From contig CAAEKX010000095.1 in assembly GCA_900756605.1 (NCBI GenBank), positions 1 to 20,907 on the forward strand: DNA of 20,907 bases. Reading direction: 5' to 3'. Of this stretch, positions 13,555 to 20,907 are shown one piece after another. The DNA comes from Coriobacteriia bacterium (GTDB lineage Bacteria; Actinomycetota; Coriobacteriia; Coriobacteriales; QAMH01). The position numbers and the translations under genes were made by a program. The notes below the pieces were generated by a model that saw only the letters and a list, made by a program, of their open reading frames with translations, was not told where the DNA came from and did no database searches. Every line of letters begins with the position of its first letter. Within the stretch, counting starts at the first letter, position 1.

Positions 13555-14301
13555 ATGGAACGGAAGAACAAGATCATGGCGGCACTCGCCATAGGAGCCG
13601 TGGCGCTCGTTGTGGCATCAGGGGCCGTGCGCTGCTCGCTTTCAGATGGCGGGAACGCGAACCGGGCGCCTGATCCAGAGAAGCCTGCAGCGCAGGCCAT
13701 ACGCGATGAGGGCGATACGCAAGACCAAGATCCGGGAGCTGCTGCCCAGGGCGGATTTGCGGACCTCAAAAACACATCATGGGAATCGGAGGATGGCAAA
13801 TCCGCGCTGAGCATCATCGAGGGCGCGCTCATCGAGACTAGCGATGCGGGCTCGCAGGTAATCTACTACACCGTCGACGGGGAAAGCCTCGAAGGCGGGG
13901 TGCTCACAGCCACGCTGAGCATCTCGCGGGAGATGACGGGCGCCGAGGAGCATACGGTCGCCGTCGTCAGCCGGGGGCAAGGCGGGCAAGACGAGATCAC
14001 CTGCGACAAGCTCGCGACCACCTACGTCCGCAAGGCTCCCGTTTCCGCAGGGCCGATCGCCCTCATGGGAGCGACGAGCGATCTTTTCGAGGAGTTCGGC
14101 AAGGGCGAGGAAGAGTTCGCCATTATCCTGTCAGACCACGCGAAGACCGCATCTCCCGGGGCGACCGCCGCCACGTGGAGCAAGGAGGTCTGGATCGACT
14201 ACGGCATGAAGACCAAGCTCACGAACTTCACGCTCGATGACGCGGCATCCACCATCGTCTGCGTCCAGCTCGACGCCGACGGGAAGCTCGGTGCGCTATG
14301 A
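13555..14301 (+). CDS. Membrane-anchored extracytoplasmic protein of the conjugation operon, function unknown
   Basis: The 248-residue product starts at ATG 13555, with GAAAGGAAG (13541-13549) upstream, 13 bp after the wall hydrolase gene. An N-terminal basic stretch (MERKNK) and hydrophobic helix (about 7-26, IMAALAIGAVALVVASGAV) give a signal anchor; the cysteine at 27 follows V-R, so it is not a proper lipobox. A disordered Asp/Glu/Pro/Gln-rich linker (about 32-68) precedes a beta-rich domain (ADLKNTSWESEDGKSALSII, then YYTVDGESLEGGVLTATLSI) that begins with a 'W' and resembles small lipocalin-like or META-like barrels. The rest (YVRKAPVSAG onward) is acidic. Position between the wall hydrolase and TrbL is where a VirB8-like or lipoprotein component would be, but there is no sequence match to VirB8. 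It overlaps trbL by ATGA. Confidence 0.75.
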   Translation: MERKNKIMAALAIGAVALVVASGAVRCSLSDGGNANRAPDPEKPAAQAIRDEGDTQDQDPGAAAQGGFADLKNTSWESEDGKSALSIIEGALIETSDAGSQVIYYTVDGESLEGGVLTATLSISREMTGAEEHTVAVVSRGQGGQDEITCDKLATTYVRKAPVSAGPIALMGATSDLFEEFGKGEEEFAIILSDHAKTASPGATAATWSKEVWIDYGMKTKLTNFTLDDAASTIVCVQLDADGKLGAL

Positions 14302-15314
14302 GCGCGGCTCACACGTTAGCGAGGGGGGTCGCATCCGACAGGCGCTTCCTTGTCACCGCGATAGCGGCATTTGCGCTCCTCGCGCTCACGCTCGTGCCGT
14401 GCCAGAGCGCCTACGCATCCATCGCCGATGACATCAACGCATGGCTCTGCGGCCTGCTTCGAGACTGCTGCAACTGGATATTCGGTGCCCAGGTGGATGT
14501 CCTGAAATCCATCGGCTACTCGGGGATCCTCGGGGCGGATTTCGAGGGGATGCTCGCAACGTCCGGCACCGTCTCGATGAACGACATCGCACATTCGGCC
14601 TGGCAGGTCGCGATCCTGCCCATAGGGTGCGGGGTGCTCTCGCTGGTCTTCACCGTGAAGCTGATACAGACCTCGCAGAGGATGGACGGCACCCAGAGCC
14701 TGCCCGGCGTGAAGGACGTTGTCTTCATGCTCGTGTTCTTCGCCGTGTTCCTCTTCCTGATCCAGAACAGCTTCGAGATCATGAAGGCGATATACGAGGT
14801 GGTGGGACTTGCCATCGACCGCGTGATAGGGGTGTTCGGCACAGGGGGCTCGATAGACCTCGCGGGCGCGTCCATCGTCACCCAAGACGACGACATACCG
14901 GCGCTCGTAGCCATGCTTGTGGTCTCGCTCATCAGCTGGCTCGTGGTTCTCATCGCCTACATCGTGGCGCTTGTGGTCTGCTGGGCCCGTGCCCTGCAGC
15001 TCTACATCATGGCGGCGTTCGCGCCCATACCGCTCTCGCTCATGGCGCTCGACGACACGCGCCAGATAGGGATCGGGTACCTCAAGAACTTCACGGCGGT
15101 ATGCCTGGCCGGGCTCATCATCCTCATCCTACTCATATCGTTTCCCATCATCCTGGGAGGACTTGTGTCCGCAAACCCCGGTACCGGAACGCCCATCGAC
15201 GGAATAGCGGGCGGCCTCACCTACGCGTTGCAGTACCTCGCCATGTGCATCCTGCTCATCCTCTCGCTCGTGAAGAGCGGGACCTGGGCGCGAGACATCG
15301 TGAGCGGATTCTAG
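14298..15314 (+). CDS. TrbL/VirB6-like multi-spanning channel protein
   Basis: The 338-residue product has an N-terminal signal or first membrane helix (17-40, FLVTAIAAFALLALTLVPC, with AYA-S cleavage possible), a short outer domain (41-100), and about six further helices: 102-121, 139-156, 162-180, 203-229, 232-250 and 265-288, with a last near 308-325. The segment AFAPIPLSLM, then DDTRQIGIGYLKNF (240-265) is the conserved loop of TrbL/VirB6-type proteins of Gram-positive conjugation systems. VirB6 proteins form the inner-membrane part of the DNA channel. The ATG at 14298 overlaps the preceding stop (ATGA). The stop is followed by a 135-bp gap with hairpins, the longest gap in the tra run after the one following virD4. 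Confidence 0.85.
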   Translation: MSAAHTLARGVASDRRFLVTAIAAFALLALTLVPCQSAYASIADDINAWLCGLLRDCCNWIFGAQVDVLKSIGYSGILGADFEGMLATSGTVSMNDIAHSAWQVAILPIGCGVLSLVFTVKLIQTSQRMDGTQSLPGVKDVVFMLVFFAVFLFLIQNSFEIMKAIYEVVGLAIDRVIGVFGTGGSIDLAGASIVTQDDDIPALVAMLVVSLISWLVVLIAYIVALVVCWARALQLYIMAAFAPIPLSLMALDDTRQIGIGYLKNFTAVCLAGLIILILLISFPIILGGLVSANPGTGTPIDGIAGGLTYALQYLAMCILLILSLVKSGTWARDIVSGF

Positions 15315-15361
15315 GCCATGGGCGCACGCAAGCATACGGGGGCGACAGGGCTCAGACCCTA

Positions 15362-15377
15362 GGGGATGCACATCCCC
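15362..15377 (+). other. Hairpin in the trbL downstream gap
   Basis: GGGGAT (15362-15367) pairs with ATCCCC (15372-15377) around a GCAC loop. Just before it AGGG-CTCAGA-CCCT (15347-15360) can form another small stem. No T-run follows. It resembles the hairpin-plus-leader arrangement before the Maff2-like gene. Confidence 0.4.
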
Positions 15378-15428
15378 CTCAACCGAACCTTCCAATTACA
15401 GGCGGGACTTCCACGCATTCCCGCAAAA

Positions 15429-15439
15429 CCAAGCAAAGG
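15429..15439 (+). repeat. Leader repeat, copy 3 (CCAAGCAAAGG), with ribosome site
   Basis: Third copy of the leader core found at 8608-8618 and 8699-8709. CTTCCA also precedes it (15390). Its AAAGGAGA (15435-15442) is the ribosome site for the gene starting at 15450. Confidence 0.55.
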
Positions 15440-15449
15440 AGACAGCAAG

Positions 15450-15983
15450 ATGGCTGAGACCAAGGAAAAGAAGAATACCTACGTCACCATTCACAAGAAC
15501 TTCGTCCGCGAGGGCATCGAGTACACCGACAAGAAGACGGGTGAGGTCAAGACCTTCAACAGCGTGACGCTGCCGGGCAACACCATCATCGGCGACAAGG
15601 ACGTGTCCGGCTATCAGTTCAGTCCGCGCTTCGTGAACGAGTCGAAGTACCGCGGGGAGAACTTCCGCGACATCCCACTGCTCACCGACCGAGAGGTCTG
15701 GTTGCAGAAGTCGGTCATGGACGCCGAGGGCAACCGGATGACCGACGAGGAAGGCCGTGCGGTCAAGGATACCGTCAAGGTAATGCCCGCTCAGATCAAG
15801 ACGGCTCTCGCCGAATCCTACGAGCGCTACAAGGCATCGAAGGAAGACAAATCTCAGGATGTCCAGGAGAAGGCAGCGGAGAACCGAGACGGGCAATCCC
15901 TGAGCGAGCGGGCTGCATCCGCGAGGGAGGGGTCTGCCGCCGTGGCTGACCATGACATCCCTTTTGACGAGAAGACTCGCTGA
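15450..15983 (+). CDS. Conserved-looking small element protein, function unknown (SSB-like tail)
   Basis: I do not recognise this 177-residue protein with certainty. The ATG at 15450 follows AAAGGAGA (15435-15442). It is soluble and charged. Residues 10-60 (TYVTIHKNFVREGIEYTDKK, TGEVKTFNSVTLPGNTIIG) alternate strands and turns as in a small beta domain; 85-135 is more helical with an EVWLQKSVMDAEGNRMTDEE segment; 136-160 is a charged helix. The end, VADHDIPFDEKTR, contains DIPF after an acidic stretch, recalling the C-terminal tip of single-stranded DNA-binding proteins, although five residues follow it here. A ssDNA-binding or replication-related role in transfer is a guess. It shares its leader with the Maff2-like gene, suggesting joint control. 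Confidence 0.7.
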   Translation: MAETKEKKNTYVTIHKNFVREGIEYTDKKTGEVKTFNSVTLPGNTIIGDKDVSGYQFSPRFVNESKYRGENFRDIPLLTDREVWLQKSVMDAEGNRMTDEEGRAVKDTVKVMPAQIKTALAESYERYKASKEDKSQDVQEKAAENRDGQSLSERAASAREGSAAVADHDIPFDEKTR

Positions 15984-15995
15984 GGGGGGTGGGCA

Positions 15996-18900
15996 ATGAG
16001 CAAATCGATTGAGAAACGCGATCCGAAGGGCCAAAGGGCGCTTCGGATCCTCATGGCGCTGCTTCTCGCGCTCTCAAGCATCCTCGCTGCAACCCAAGGC
16101 CTAACGGCAAGCAGCGCATACGCCGCAGAGACCGCCTCATTGAGCATCGGGGGCAAGATCCCCTATGCGGGATACACGACCACATGGATGTACGCCGATG
16201 GCGAGATGGCCTATTGCGGGAACCCCTCTGCGGCAACGCCGCCTTCAGGCACCTACGCCAAAAGCGCTATAAACTCGGCATCGGGACGCGATGCAGAGAC
16301 GATAGCGGACCTCTGGTTCAGCTACGGCAGCCCCGGCTTCGATGCGAGCCTCTGGCCGAGCACGTGGTATGACGGCACGGCCATGACGGATGCGCGCTAC
16401 GCGGCGCTCGCTCACATCCTGCTCTCAGACACGTTCTCGTCCAACGGCAACTACGCGCTCTACGGGTGCGACGAGTCGTTCAAGGAATGGTGCCGCTACA
16501 ACGTGATCGGCTTCGACTCGTCCGGCGCGATGTGCAACGACGACGCGACCGGACGAAAGATCTCGCGCATGCAGGGAGAGGTCCCCTCGAACTTCGAGGC
16601 GTTCATGCTCTACACGGGCGCGGGAAACCAGCTGATCCTCTCGTTCAAGTACACCCCCTACGGAAAGATCGATCTGGTGAAGGTCACCGCCAACGAGGAG
16701 ATGTGCGAGGGCAACCCGCTCTACTCCGTGGAAGGAGCGGTCTACACCGTGTACCGCAACCAGGGTCTCACGGACGTTGCGGGCTCCATCACCACCGACA
16801 AGGACGGTTACGGGATCCTGGAGGAGCTTGAGCCGGGCAGCTACTGGGTGCGCGAGACCAAGCAGGCTCCGGGGCACGCGCTCGATCCGACCGTGTACCC
16901 TGTCGAAGTGAAATCCGACGAGACCACGCGGGTGAACGGACAGACCGTATCAGACATCCCGCAGTCAGACCCCGTGGGCATGCTCGTCGGAAAGGTCGAT
17001 GCCGACACGGGAGAGGGCGAGCCTGAAGGCGACGCCACGCTCGAAGGCGCTCTCTTCACCGTCCGCTACTATGCGAGAGACTACGCCGACGCGGCGTCTG
17101 CCGAGGCTTCCGGAGCCCCTGCGCGCACCTGGGTGTTCGAGACGGATACGGACGGCTTCGCCTACCTGGCTGACGAGTACAAGCATTCGGGAGACGCGCT
17201 CTACTACCAGACCAACGGCGACGCATCGATCCCTCTGGGAACGGTGCTGATCCAGGAGACCCGCGCGCCCCAGGGCTACAACCTCGACGACGGGCACGGC
17301 GGAGATCCCAAGGTGTTCTGCGTGCGTATCACGCCCGACGGCGCGGTTGGCGAATCCGTCTACACGTACAACTCGCCCCAGGTGCCCGACACCGTGAAGC
17401 GCGGGGACTTCCGCCTCGTGAAGGAAGTGCCAGTCGAGATTTACGACGAACCCGACGGCAACATGCCCCAAGAGGTCGTGCGTGTGCTCGTGCCAGGAGT
17501 CAAGTTCGAGCTCTACAACGATTCTGAGAGCCCCGTGCTCTCGCCTGAGTCGGGCAAGCTCGTCGAGCCCGGCAACCGCGTGTGCACCATCACGGTCGAT
17601 GAGAACGGGCTTGCCACCACCAAGGACGACAACGCCAGCGTCAACGGCTGGAGCAAGCCCGGCAACTGGACGGGCGCGCTCGCATACGGCACCTACCGCG
17701 TGCACGAGGTAATCCCGGCCGACGTGGCCGATGCCCTCAAGGCCAAGTGGGGAAAGACGCCCCTCCCCGTGGAGGACTGGAAGACCACGATCCGCGAGGA
17801 GGGCCAATACGACCCGCCGCAGCTCGTGAACGACCACATCCCGCAGACCCCGCTCAAGGTCGTGAAGGTGGACGCCGAGACCGGGAGCCAGGTTCCGCTT
17901 CCCGTGAGCTTCCAGCTTGAGGACGAAAGCGGCAACCTCGTCACCTACACCTCCCATTACCCCGTGACCGAGACCATCGACACCTGGACGGCCAACGAGC
18001 GCGGCGAGCTGACGCTGCCGATGCTGCTCGAAGAAGGAGACTACACGCTTGTCGAGGTGCAGGCACCCTACGGATACGTCAAGGAGCTTGAGGGCAAGGC
18101 GTTCCATGTTGGCGAGGACTACAACGGCTGGGACGACCCGCTCGTGATCGAGTTCTCGAACATGCCCCAGAAGGCGACCATCACCGTGGCGAAGGCCGAC
18201 GCCCTAACGGGGGATGCGGTCGACGAGTCCGTCTACATCGTGAAGGCGGCCGAGACTATCCAAACGCCCGACGGCACCGTCCGCGCGCATGAGGGCGAGA
18301 TCGTGGCAACGCTCACCACGGGAGAGGACGGCAAGGCGACGACGCCCGAGCTTTATCTCGGAACCTATACGGTATACGAGGCCAAGGCCAAAGACGGCTT
18401 CGCGCTAGATGTGGCCGAAAAGACCGTGGCGCTAGAGTACGCGGGACAGGATGTCGCGGTCTATGACCACGAGGAGGCCGTGACCGACGACCCCACGACG
18501 CCTTCGATCAAGAAGGTGGACGCGCTCGATCCCGAGACCCCCGTCGCAGGGGCGGTGTTCCGCATCTGGAGCGACGAGGGAACCTCCGACGAGGAGATGA
18601 CGACCGACGAGGACGGGACCATCTCGCTCGCCTACGCGAAGCACGGGAGCTACCACATCCAAGAGGTCGAGGCTCCCGAGGGCTACGTGATCGCCGATCT
18701 CGACGAGGAGGGCAACCCGACTGTTACCGACTTCACGGTGAACGACCAGGGCATGATCGAGTGGGACGAGAGCGGTGCCATGGCGCAGGCGCACGAGTTC
18801 GTGCTTGAGAACATGCCCAAGACCATGAAGACGACCGCCACGGACTCGGAGAGCGGAACCCACGAGGGGCAGGCTCGCGACGAGCTCACTATTGTGGACA

Positions 18901-19760
18901 CTATCGCCTTCACAGGCCTTATCCCGGGCAACGAGTACACGGCAACCGGCAAGCTGATGGACAAGGACACCGGCGAGCCGGCGCTCGATGACCACGGCAG
19001 CGAGATCACGGCGTCCACCACCTTCACAGCGGAGGAGTCCTGCGGCACGGTGGACGTGACCTTCACTTTCGCTGGAGTTTCGCTTGCGGGCAAGTCGCTC
19101 GTGGCATTCGAGGCGATGGAGTCCGAAGGCGTGGAGTACATGGTGCACGCGGACATCGACGATGTGGAGCAGACCGTGAACGTGGTGGACATCGCCACCC
19201 AGGCCCGAGACGCCGAGACCGGCACCAACGTCGGCACCATTGGCGAGAACACGAAGCTCATCGACACCGTCGCCTACACGGGTCTCACCCCGGGCAACGC
19301 CTACAAGCTATTCACCATGCTCATGGACAAGGCTACCGGAAACCCGCTTACGGGCGATGATGGGCTCCCCATTGTGAGCACGACGGAGTTCACGCCCGAG
19401 ACCCCAGACGGCACCATCGACTTAGAGGTCGAGATCGACACGCGCGAGCTCGCTGGGCACGACATCGTGTTCTTCGAGAAGCTCTCCGATGCGGAAGAGA
19501 ACATCATCGCGACCCATGAGGATATCGATGACGAGGGACAGACTGTGAGCCTCCCGGAGCCTGTGCCAGAGAACCTCGGCAAGGGCTACCCCAAGACCGG
19601 AGCATTTGCTGAGATCGATCCGGTAGCTGCAAGTCTGGCGGTTCTAGTAGTTTGTGCAGCCACAGGCGCTATCGCAGCGTATCTCTACCGCATGCGCAGG
19701 CAAACGAAAGCCATCGACGAGATGGAGAAGGAAGCACTCGAAGTTGCCGATGAGGAATAG
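15996..19760 (+). CDS. Thioester/SpaA/VaFE surface adhesin with YPKTG sorting signal
   Basis: The 1254-residue product is a wall-anchored surface protein. The ATG at 15996 follows GAGGGGGG (15982-15989). A long signal peptide (1-43, cut near AYA-AE) leads to a domain at about 44-220 that looks like a thioester adhesin domain: Cys74 in MAYCGNP and Gln212 in GNQLIL are 138 residues apart, as in Cys-Gln thioester domains. About six SpaA-type prealbumin-like domains follow (222-935), each ending in motifs such as GSYWVRETKAPG-like, 'VQAPYGYV' and 'VEAPEGYV', with Lys and Glu placed for isopeptide bonds (LVKV, LVKEV, VVKVD). Two VaFE repeats (about 940-1062 and 1063-1185) carry VAFEAM and IVFFEKL. 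The sorting signal is YPKTG at 1198-1202, hydrophobic helix, RMRRQTK, then an unusually long acidic tail. The adhesin probably aids mating-pair or host contact; the adjacent sortase would anchor it. Confidence 0.92.
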   Translation: MSKSIEKRDPKGQRALRILMALLLALSSILAATQGLTASSAYAAETASLSIGGKIPYAGYTTTWMYADGEMAYCGNPSAATPPSGTYAKSAINSASGRDAETIADLWFSYGSPGFDASLWPSTWYDGTAMTDARYAALAHILLSDTFSSNGNYALYGCDESFKEWCRYNVIGFDSSGAMCNDDATGRKISRMQGEVPSNFEAFMLYTGAGNQLILSFKYTPYGKIDLVKVTANEEMCEGNPLYSVEGAVYTVYRNQGLTDVAGSITTDKDGYGILEELEPGSYWVRETKQAPGHALDPTVYPVEVKSDETTRVNGQTVSDIPQSDPVGMLVGKVDADTGEGEPEGDATLEGALFTVRYYARDYADAASAEASGAPARTWVFETDTDGFAYLADEYKHSGDALYYQTNGDASIPLGTVLIQETRAPQGYNLDDGHGGDPKVFCVRITPDGAVGESVYTYNSPQVPDTVKRGDFRLVKEVPVEIYDEPDGNMPQEVVRVLVPGVKFELYNDSESPVLSPESGKLVEPGNRVCTITVDENGLATTKDDNASVNGWSKPGNWTGALAYGTYRVHEVIPADVADALKAKWGKTPLPVEDWKTTIREEGQYDPPQLVNDHIPQTPLKVVKVDAETGSQVPLPVSFQLEDESGNLVTYTSHYPVTETIDTWTANERGELTLPMLLEEGDYTLVEVQAPYGYVKELEGKAFHVGEDYNGWDDPLVIEFSNMPQKATITVAKADALTGDAVDESVYIVKAAETIQTPDGTVRAHEGEIVATLTTGEDGKATTPELYLGTYTVYEAKAKDGFALDVAEKTVALEYAGQDVAVYDHEEAVTDDPTTPSIKKVDALDPETPVAGAVFRIWSDEGTSDEEMTTDEDGTISLAYAKHGSYHIQEVEAPEGYVIADLDEEGNPTVTDFTVNDQGMIEWDESGAMAQAHEFVLENMPKTMKTTATDSESGTHEGQARDELTIVDTIAFTGLIPGNEYTATGKLMDKDTGEPALDDHGSEITASTTFTAEESCGTVDVTFTFAGVSLAGKSLVAFEAMESEGVEYMVHADIDDVEQTVNVVDIATQARDAETGTNVGTIGENTKLIDTVAYTGLTPGNAYKLFTMLMDKATGNPLTGDDGLPIVSTTEFTPETPDGTIDLEVEIDTRELAGHDIVFFEKLSDAEENIIATHEDIDDEGQTVSLPEPVPENLGKGYPKTGAFAEIDPVAASLAVLVVCAATGAIAAYLYRMRRQTKAIDEMEKEALEVADEE

Positions 19761-19828
19761 CTCAAGGGCAAATCGCTCCTGTAGGTGCAGACGACTACTG
19801 GCTTAATTGGCATCTAAGGATCAGGCAG

Positions 19829-19860
19829 GGTGGGGTGCTCGCAAGGCATCCCACCTTTTT
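19829..19860 (+). terminator. Strong rho-independent terminator after the adhesin gene
   Basis: GGTGGGGTGC (19829-19838) pairs with GCATCCCACC (19846-19855), ten pairs with one G-T wobble and a 7-nt loop, followed by TTTTT (19856-19860). It lies 68 bp after the adhesin stop and before the sortase gene, whose ATG is only 17 bp beyond the T-run. Confidence 0.88.
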
Positions 19861-19876
19861 GATTTCAAGGAGAAAA

Positions 19877-20572
19877 ATGAAGAGGATTAGAAAGATAGCG
19901 AGGATAGCAAGCGTTGCTATCATGGCCATGATCACAGCGCTTGTCTTCACCGCTCTATGCGCACCAGAGGAAGATTGGATAGAGCTTACCGAGATAGTTG
20001 AGAGCATGAGTGACGAAGAGGGTCCTGAAAGGCAAATCGATTGGGACAGCCTTCCTCCTGAAGTCATCGCCTGGGTTGAGGTTCCAGGAACGAACATCGA
20101 TGAGCCCATCGTTCAGGCCACGCCTGACGCCCCGAATGCATACCTCTACAAGGACGTGTTCAATCAAGGAGGATATGGCACGCCATATATCGACTGTGAA
20201 TGTTCGATAAATTCCCGTTTCGTCATGATCTATGGTCACCATATGTCAGACGGTTCTGTGTTCGCCGATTTCGCAAGCTTCATTGACGAGAGCTATGCGC
20301 GCGAGCACAACAGGGTCATCGTCTACAAGCGCAGCGGAGAGATCTTGGAACTTGAAGTCTGCGCCGTGGATGCCGTAAATGCAAGCTGTGAGAGGTTGGT
20401 TATCAACCAAGAAAGCGATTTCGAGCAGATTGTCGAATCGTCGGACTTGAAACTTACGAATGCGATTGGAGTAGGGCAACTATTTGCTTTCATAACCTGC
20501 TCGTATCAAACGGATAATGCGCGAACATTGACATATTTTCAATACGAGGGGGATGCGATTCACCCTATTTAA
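19877..20572 (+). CDS. Class B sortase
   Basis: The 231-residue product is a membrane-bound transpeptidase that joins surface proteins to peptidoglycan. ATG 19877 is chosen for its AAGGAG (19867-19872); an upstream in-frame extension would begin inside the terminator. Residues 1-29 are a basic start and one membrane helix (ARIASVAIMAMITALVFTAL). The sortase fold follows: PEVIAWVEVPGTNIDEPIVQ (61-80) is the class B entry motif, the catalytic His121 is in MIYGHHM, Cys208 is in FAFITCSY, and Arg216 in NARTLTYF. Spacing and the 'YGHHM...TCSY....R' pattern match class B rather than class A or C. The likely substrate is the YPKTG adhesin directly upstream. Because a strong terminator separates them, expression would depend on read-through or on an unseen promoter. 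Confidence 0.93.
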   Translation: MKRIRKIARIASVAIMAMITALVFTALCAPEEDWIELTEIVESMSDEEGPERQIDWDSLPPEVIAWVEVPGTNIDEPIVQATPDAPNAYLYKDVFNQGGYGTPYIDCECSINSRFVMIYGHHMSDGSVFADFASFIDESYAREHNRVIVYKRSGEILELEVCAVDAVNASCERLVINQESDFEQIVESSDLKLTNAIGVGQLFAFITCSYQTDNARTLTYFQYEGDAIHPI

Positions 20573-20586
20573 GGCTCGATAACCCA

Positions 20587-20609
20587 AGAATTGTTGATTC
20601 AATAATTCT
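20587..20609. promoter_or_regulatory. 23-bp palindrome overlapping a -35 box
   Basis: Arms AGAATT.TTGA and TCAA.AATTCT surround a central base, ten perfect pairs plus one G-T pair. It covers the -35 hexamer of the downstream promoter, the classical position for a repressor site. Confidence 0.5.
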
Positions 20610-20622
20610 AATCAAAGATAAT
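20594..20622 (+). promoter_or_regulatory. Promoter of the terminal small gene
   Basis: TTGATT (20594-20599) and GATAAT (20617-20622) are exactly 17 bp apart, in an AT-rich region 40 bp before the start codon of the small gene at 20662. The -35 box lies inside a 23-bp palindrome. Confidence 0.55.
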
Positions 20623-20661
20623 TGCATCATCAAATCTTAATCTTAAGTAGGGCGAGGCGTG

Positions 20662-20856
20662 ATGGATCCAAAAACTTTTCGCGACAATGCTAACAAAAAG
20701 AGTGCAGAAGAAATACTTATCATCAAAGAAGAGACAGCTCAGAAAATAAAGAGCGCAGAAAGTAGCCTTAGCTCTAAACTGGCGATACTTGAAAGAGCAA
20801 ATAAAAATGGCTCTTCGGGTGTTTCTGTGGGTTGCTGCCGAATACGGGGCAGGTGA
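20662..20856 (+). CDS. Small charged helical protein, unknown, possibly 3'-altered
   Basis: The frame encodes 64 residues from ATG 20662 (an adjacent GTG at 20659 is in frame); GAGG (20654-20657) is a modest ribosome site. Residues 1-50 are Lys/Glu-rich and helical (KKSAEEILIIKEETAQKIKS, then SSLSSKLAILERANKN), likely a coiled coil, in AT-rich DNA unlike the tra genes. After about residue 50 the DNA becomes GC-rich and the peptide turns to GSSGVSVGCCRIRGR, which does not look like a natural continuation; an alternative frame there (MALRVFLWVAAEYGAGE) also ends nearby. A junction or frameshift near 20805 is possible. A promoter with an overlapping palindrome suggests a regulated, perhaps self-regulating gene. 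I do not recognise a family. Confidence 0.45.
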   Translation: MDPKTFRDNANKKSAEEILIIKEETAQKIKSAESSLSSKLAILERANKNGSSGVSVGCCRIRGR

Positions 20857-20907
20857 ATAACCCCAGGTAGATGCAGGGGGCAGCGGGTAAGGTTTTCGTG
20901 TCCAGAA

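Noticed and set aside
4250..20572. Relaxase and integrase genes
   Set aside because: I looked for both in all large frames; no HUH/MobA relaxase motif and no tyrosine or serine recombinase motif is present in the window.

Overview
The window is a GC-rich stretch with long, tightly packed genes, many 4-bp ATGA/GTGA overlaps and clear Shine-Dalgarno sites. Its gene families point to a gut or oral actinobacterium of the Coriobacteriia (Eggerthella, Gordonibacter, Adlercreutzia, Slackia or Collinsella type): a secreted C1 peptidase with DUF5648 repeats, a VaFE/SpaA adhesin and a class B sortase beside a Gram-positive conjugation module. This placement is an inference from protein families; no marker gene is present.

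Region 1 (1-3644) looks like chromosomal or accessory flank. It holds the start of a leftward Phd/YefM-type antitoxin with a good promoter, a 3' remnant of a PIN-domain toxin gene, and one large secreted papain-like (C1) peptidase. That protease carries two beta-sandwich-like modules inserted between its catalytic His and Asn, a lectin-like domain, and three C-terminal DUF5648 repeats.

Region 2 (3645-4249) is a non-coding junction. A proline tRNA gene that loses its T-arm and 3' end is followed by an AT-rich stretch, four direct GTGACCACC iterons spaced 11-12 bp apart, and an array of five related palindromes (core TCGC-N4-GCGA) whose cores are about 22 or 33 bp apart. I read it as a candidate origin, partition or transfer-control site at the edge of an integrative conjugative element.

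Region 3 (4250-6046) contains small control genes: an excisionase-like HTH protein, a RepL-like winged-helix protein, an XRE-type regulator and one unknown protein.

Region 4 (6134-15983) is a type IV secretion (conjugation) operon in the usual Gram-positive order: PcfB-like accessory protein, VirD4/TraG coupling ATPase, Maff2/VirB2-like small membrane protein, PrgI (VirB3-like), VirB4 ATPase, a bifunctional wall hydrolase (glucosaminidase plus NlpC/P60), a membrane-anchored unknown protein, a TrbL/VirB6-like channel protein, and a small protein of unknown function.

Region 5 (15996-20572) adds cell-contact functions: a 1254-residue thioester/SpaA/VaFE surface protein with a YPKTG sorting signal, a strong rho-independent terminator, and a class B sortase. 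A short AT-rich gene with its own promoter and overlapping palindrome closes the window.

No relaxase or integrase gene is visible; if the element is complete they lie outside. Together the operon would build a mating channel, cut through peptidoglycan, couple DNA to the channel and display an adhesin for contact with recipient or host cells. The most unusual signals are the phased palindrome array (with dispersed copies inside tra genes), an exact 22-bp near-palindromic repeat lying in different reading frames of two tra genes, the split-catalytic-domain protease, and a micro-ORF plus hairpin between virD4 and the Maff2-like gene.
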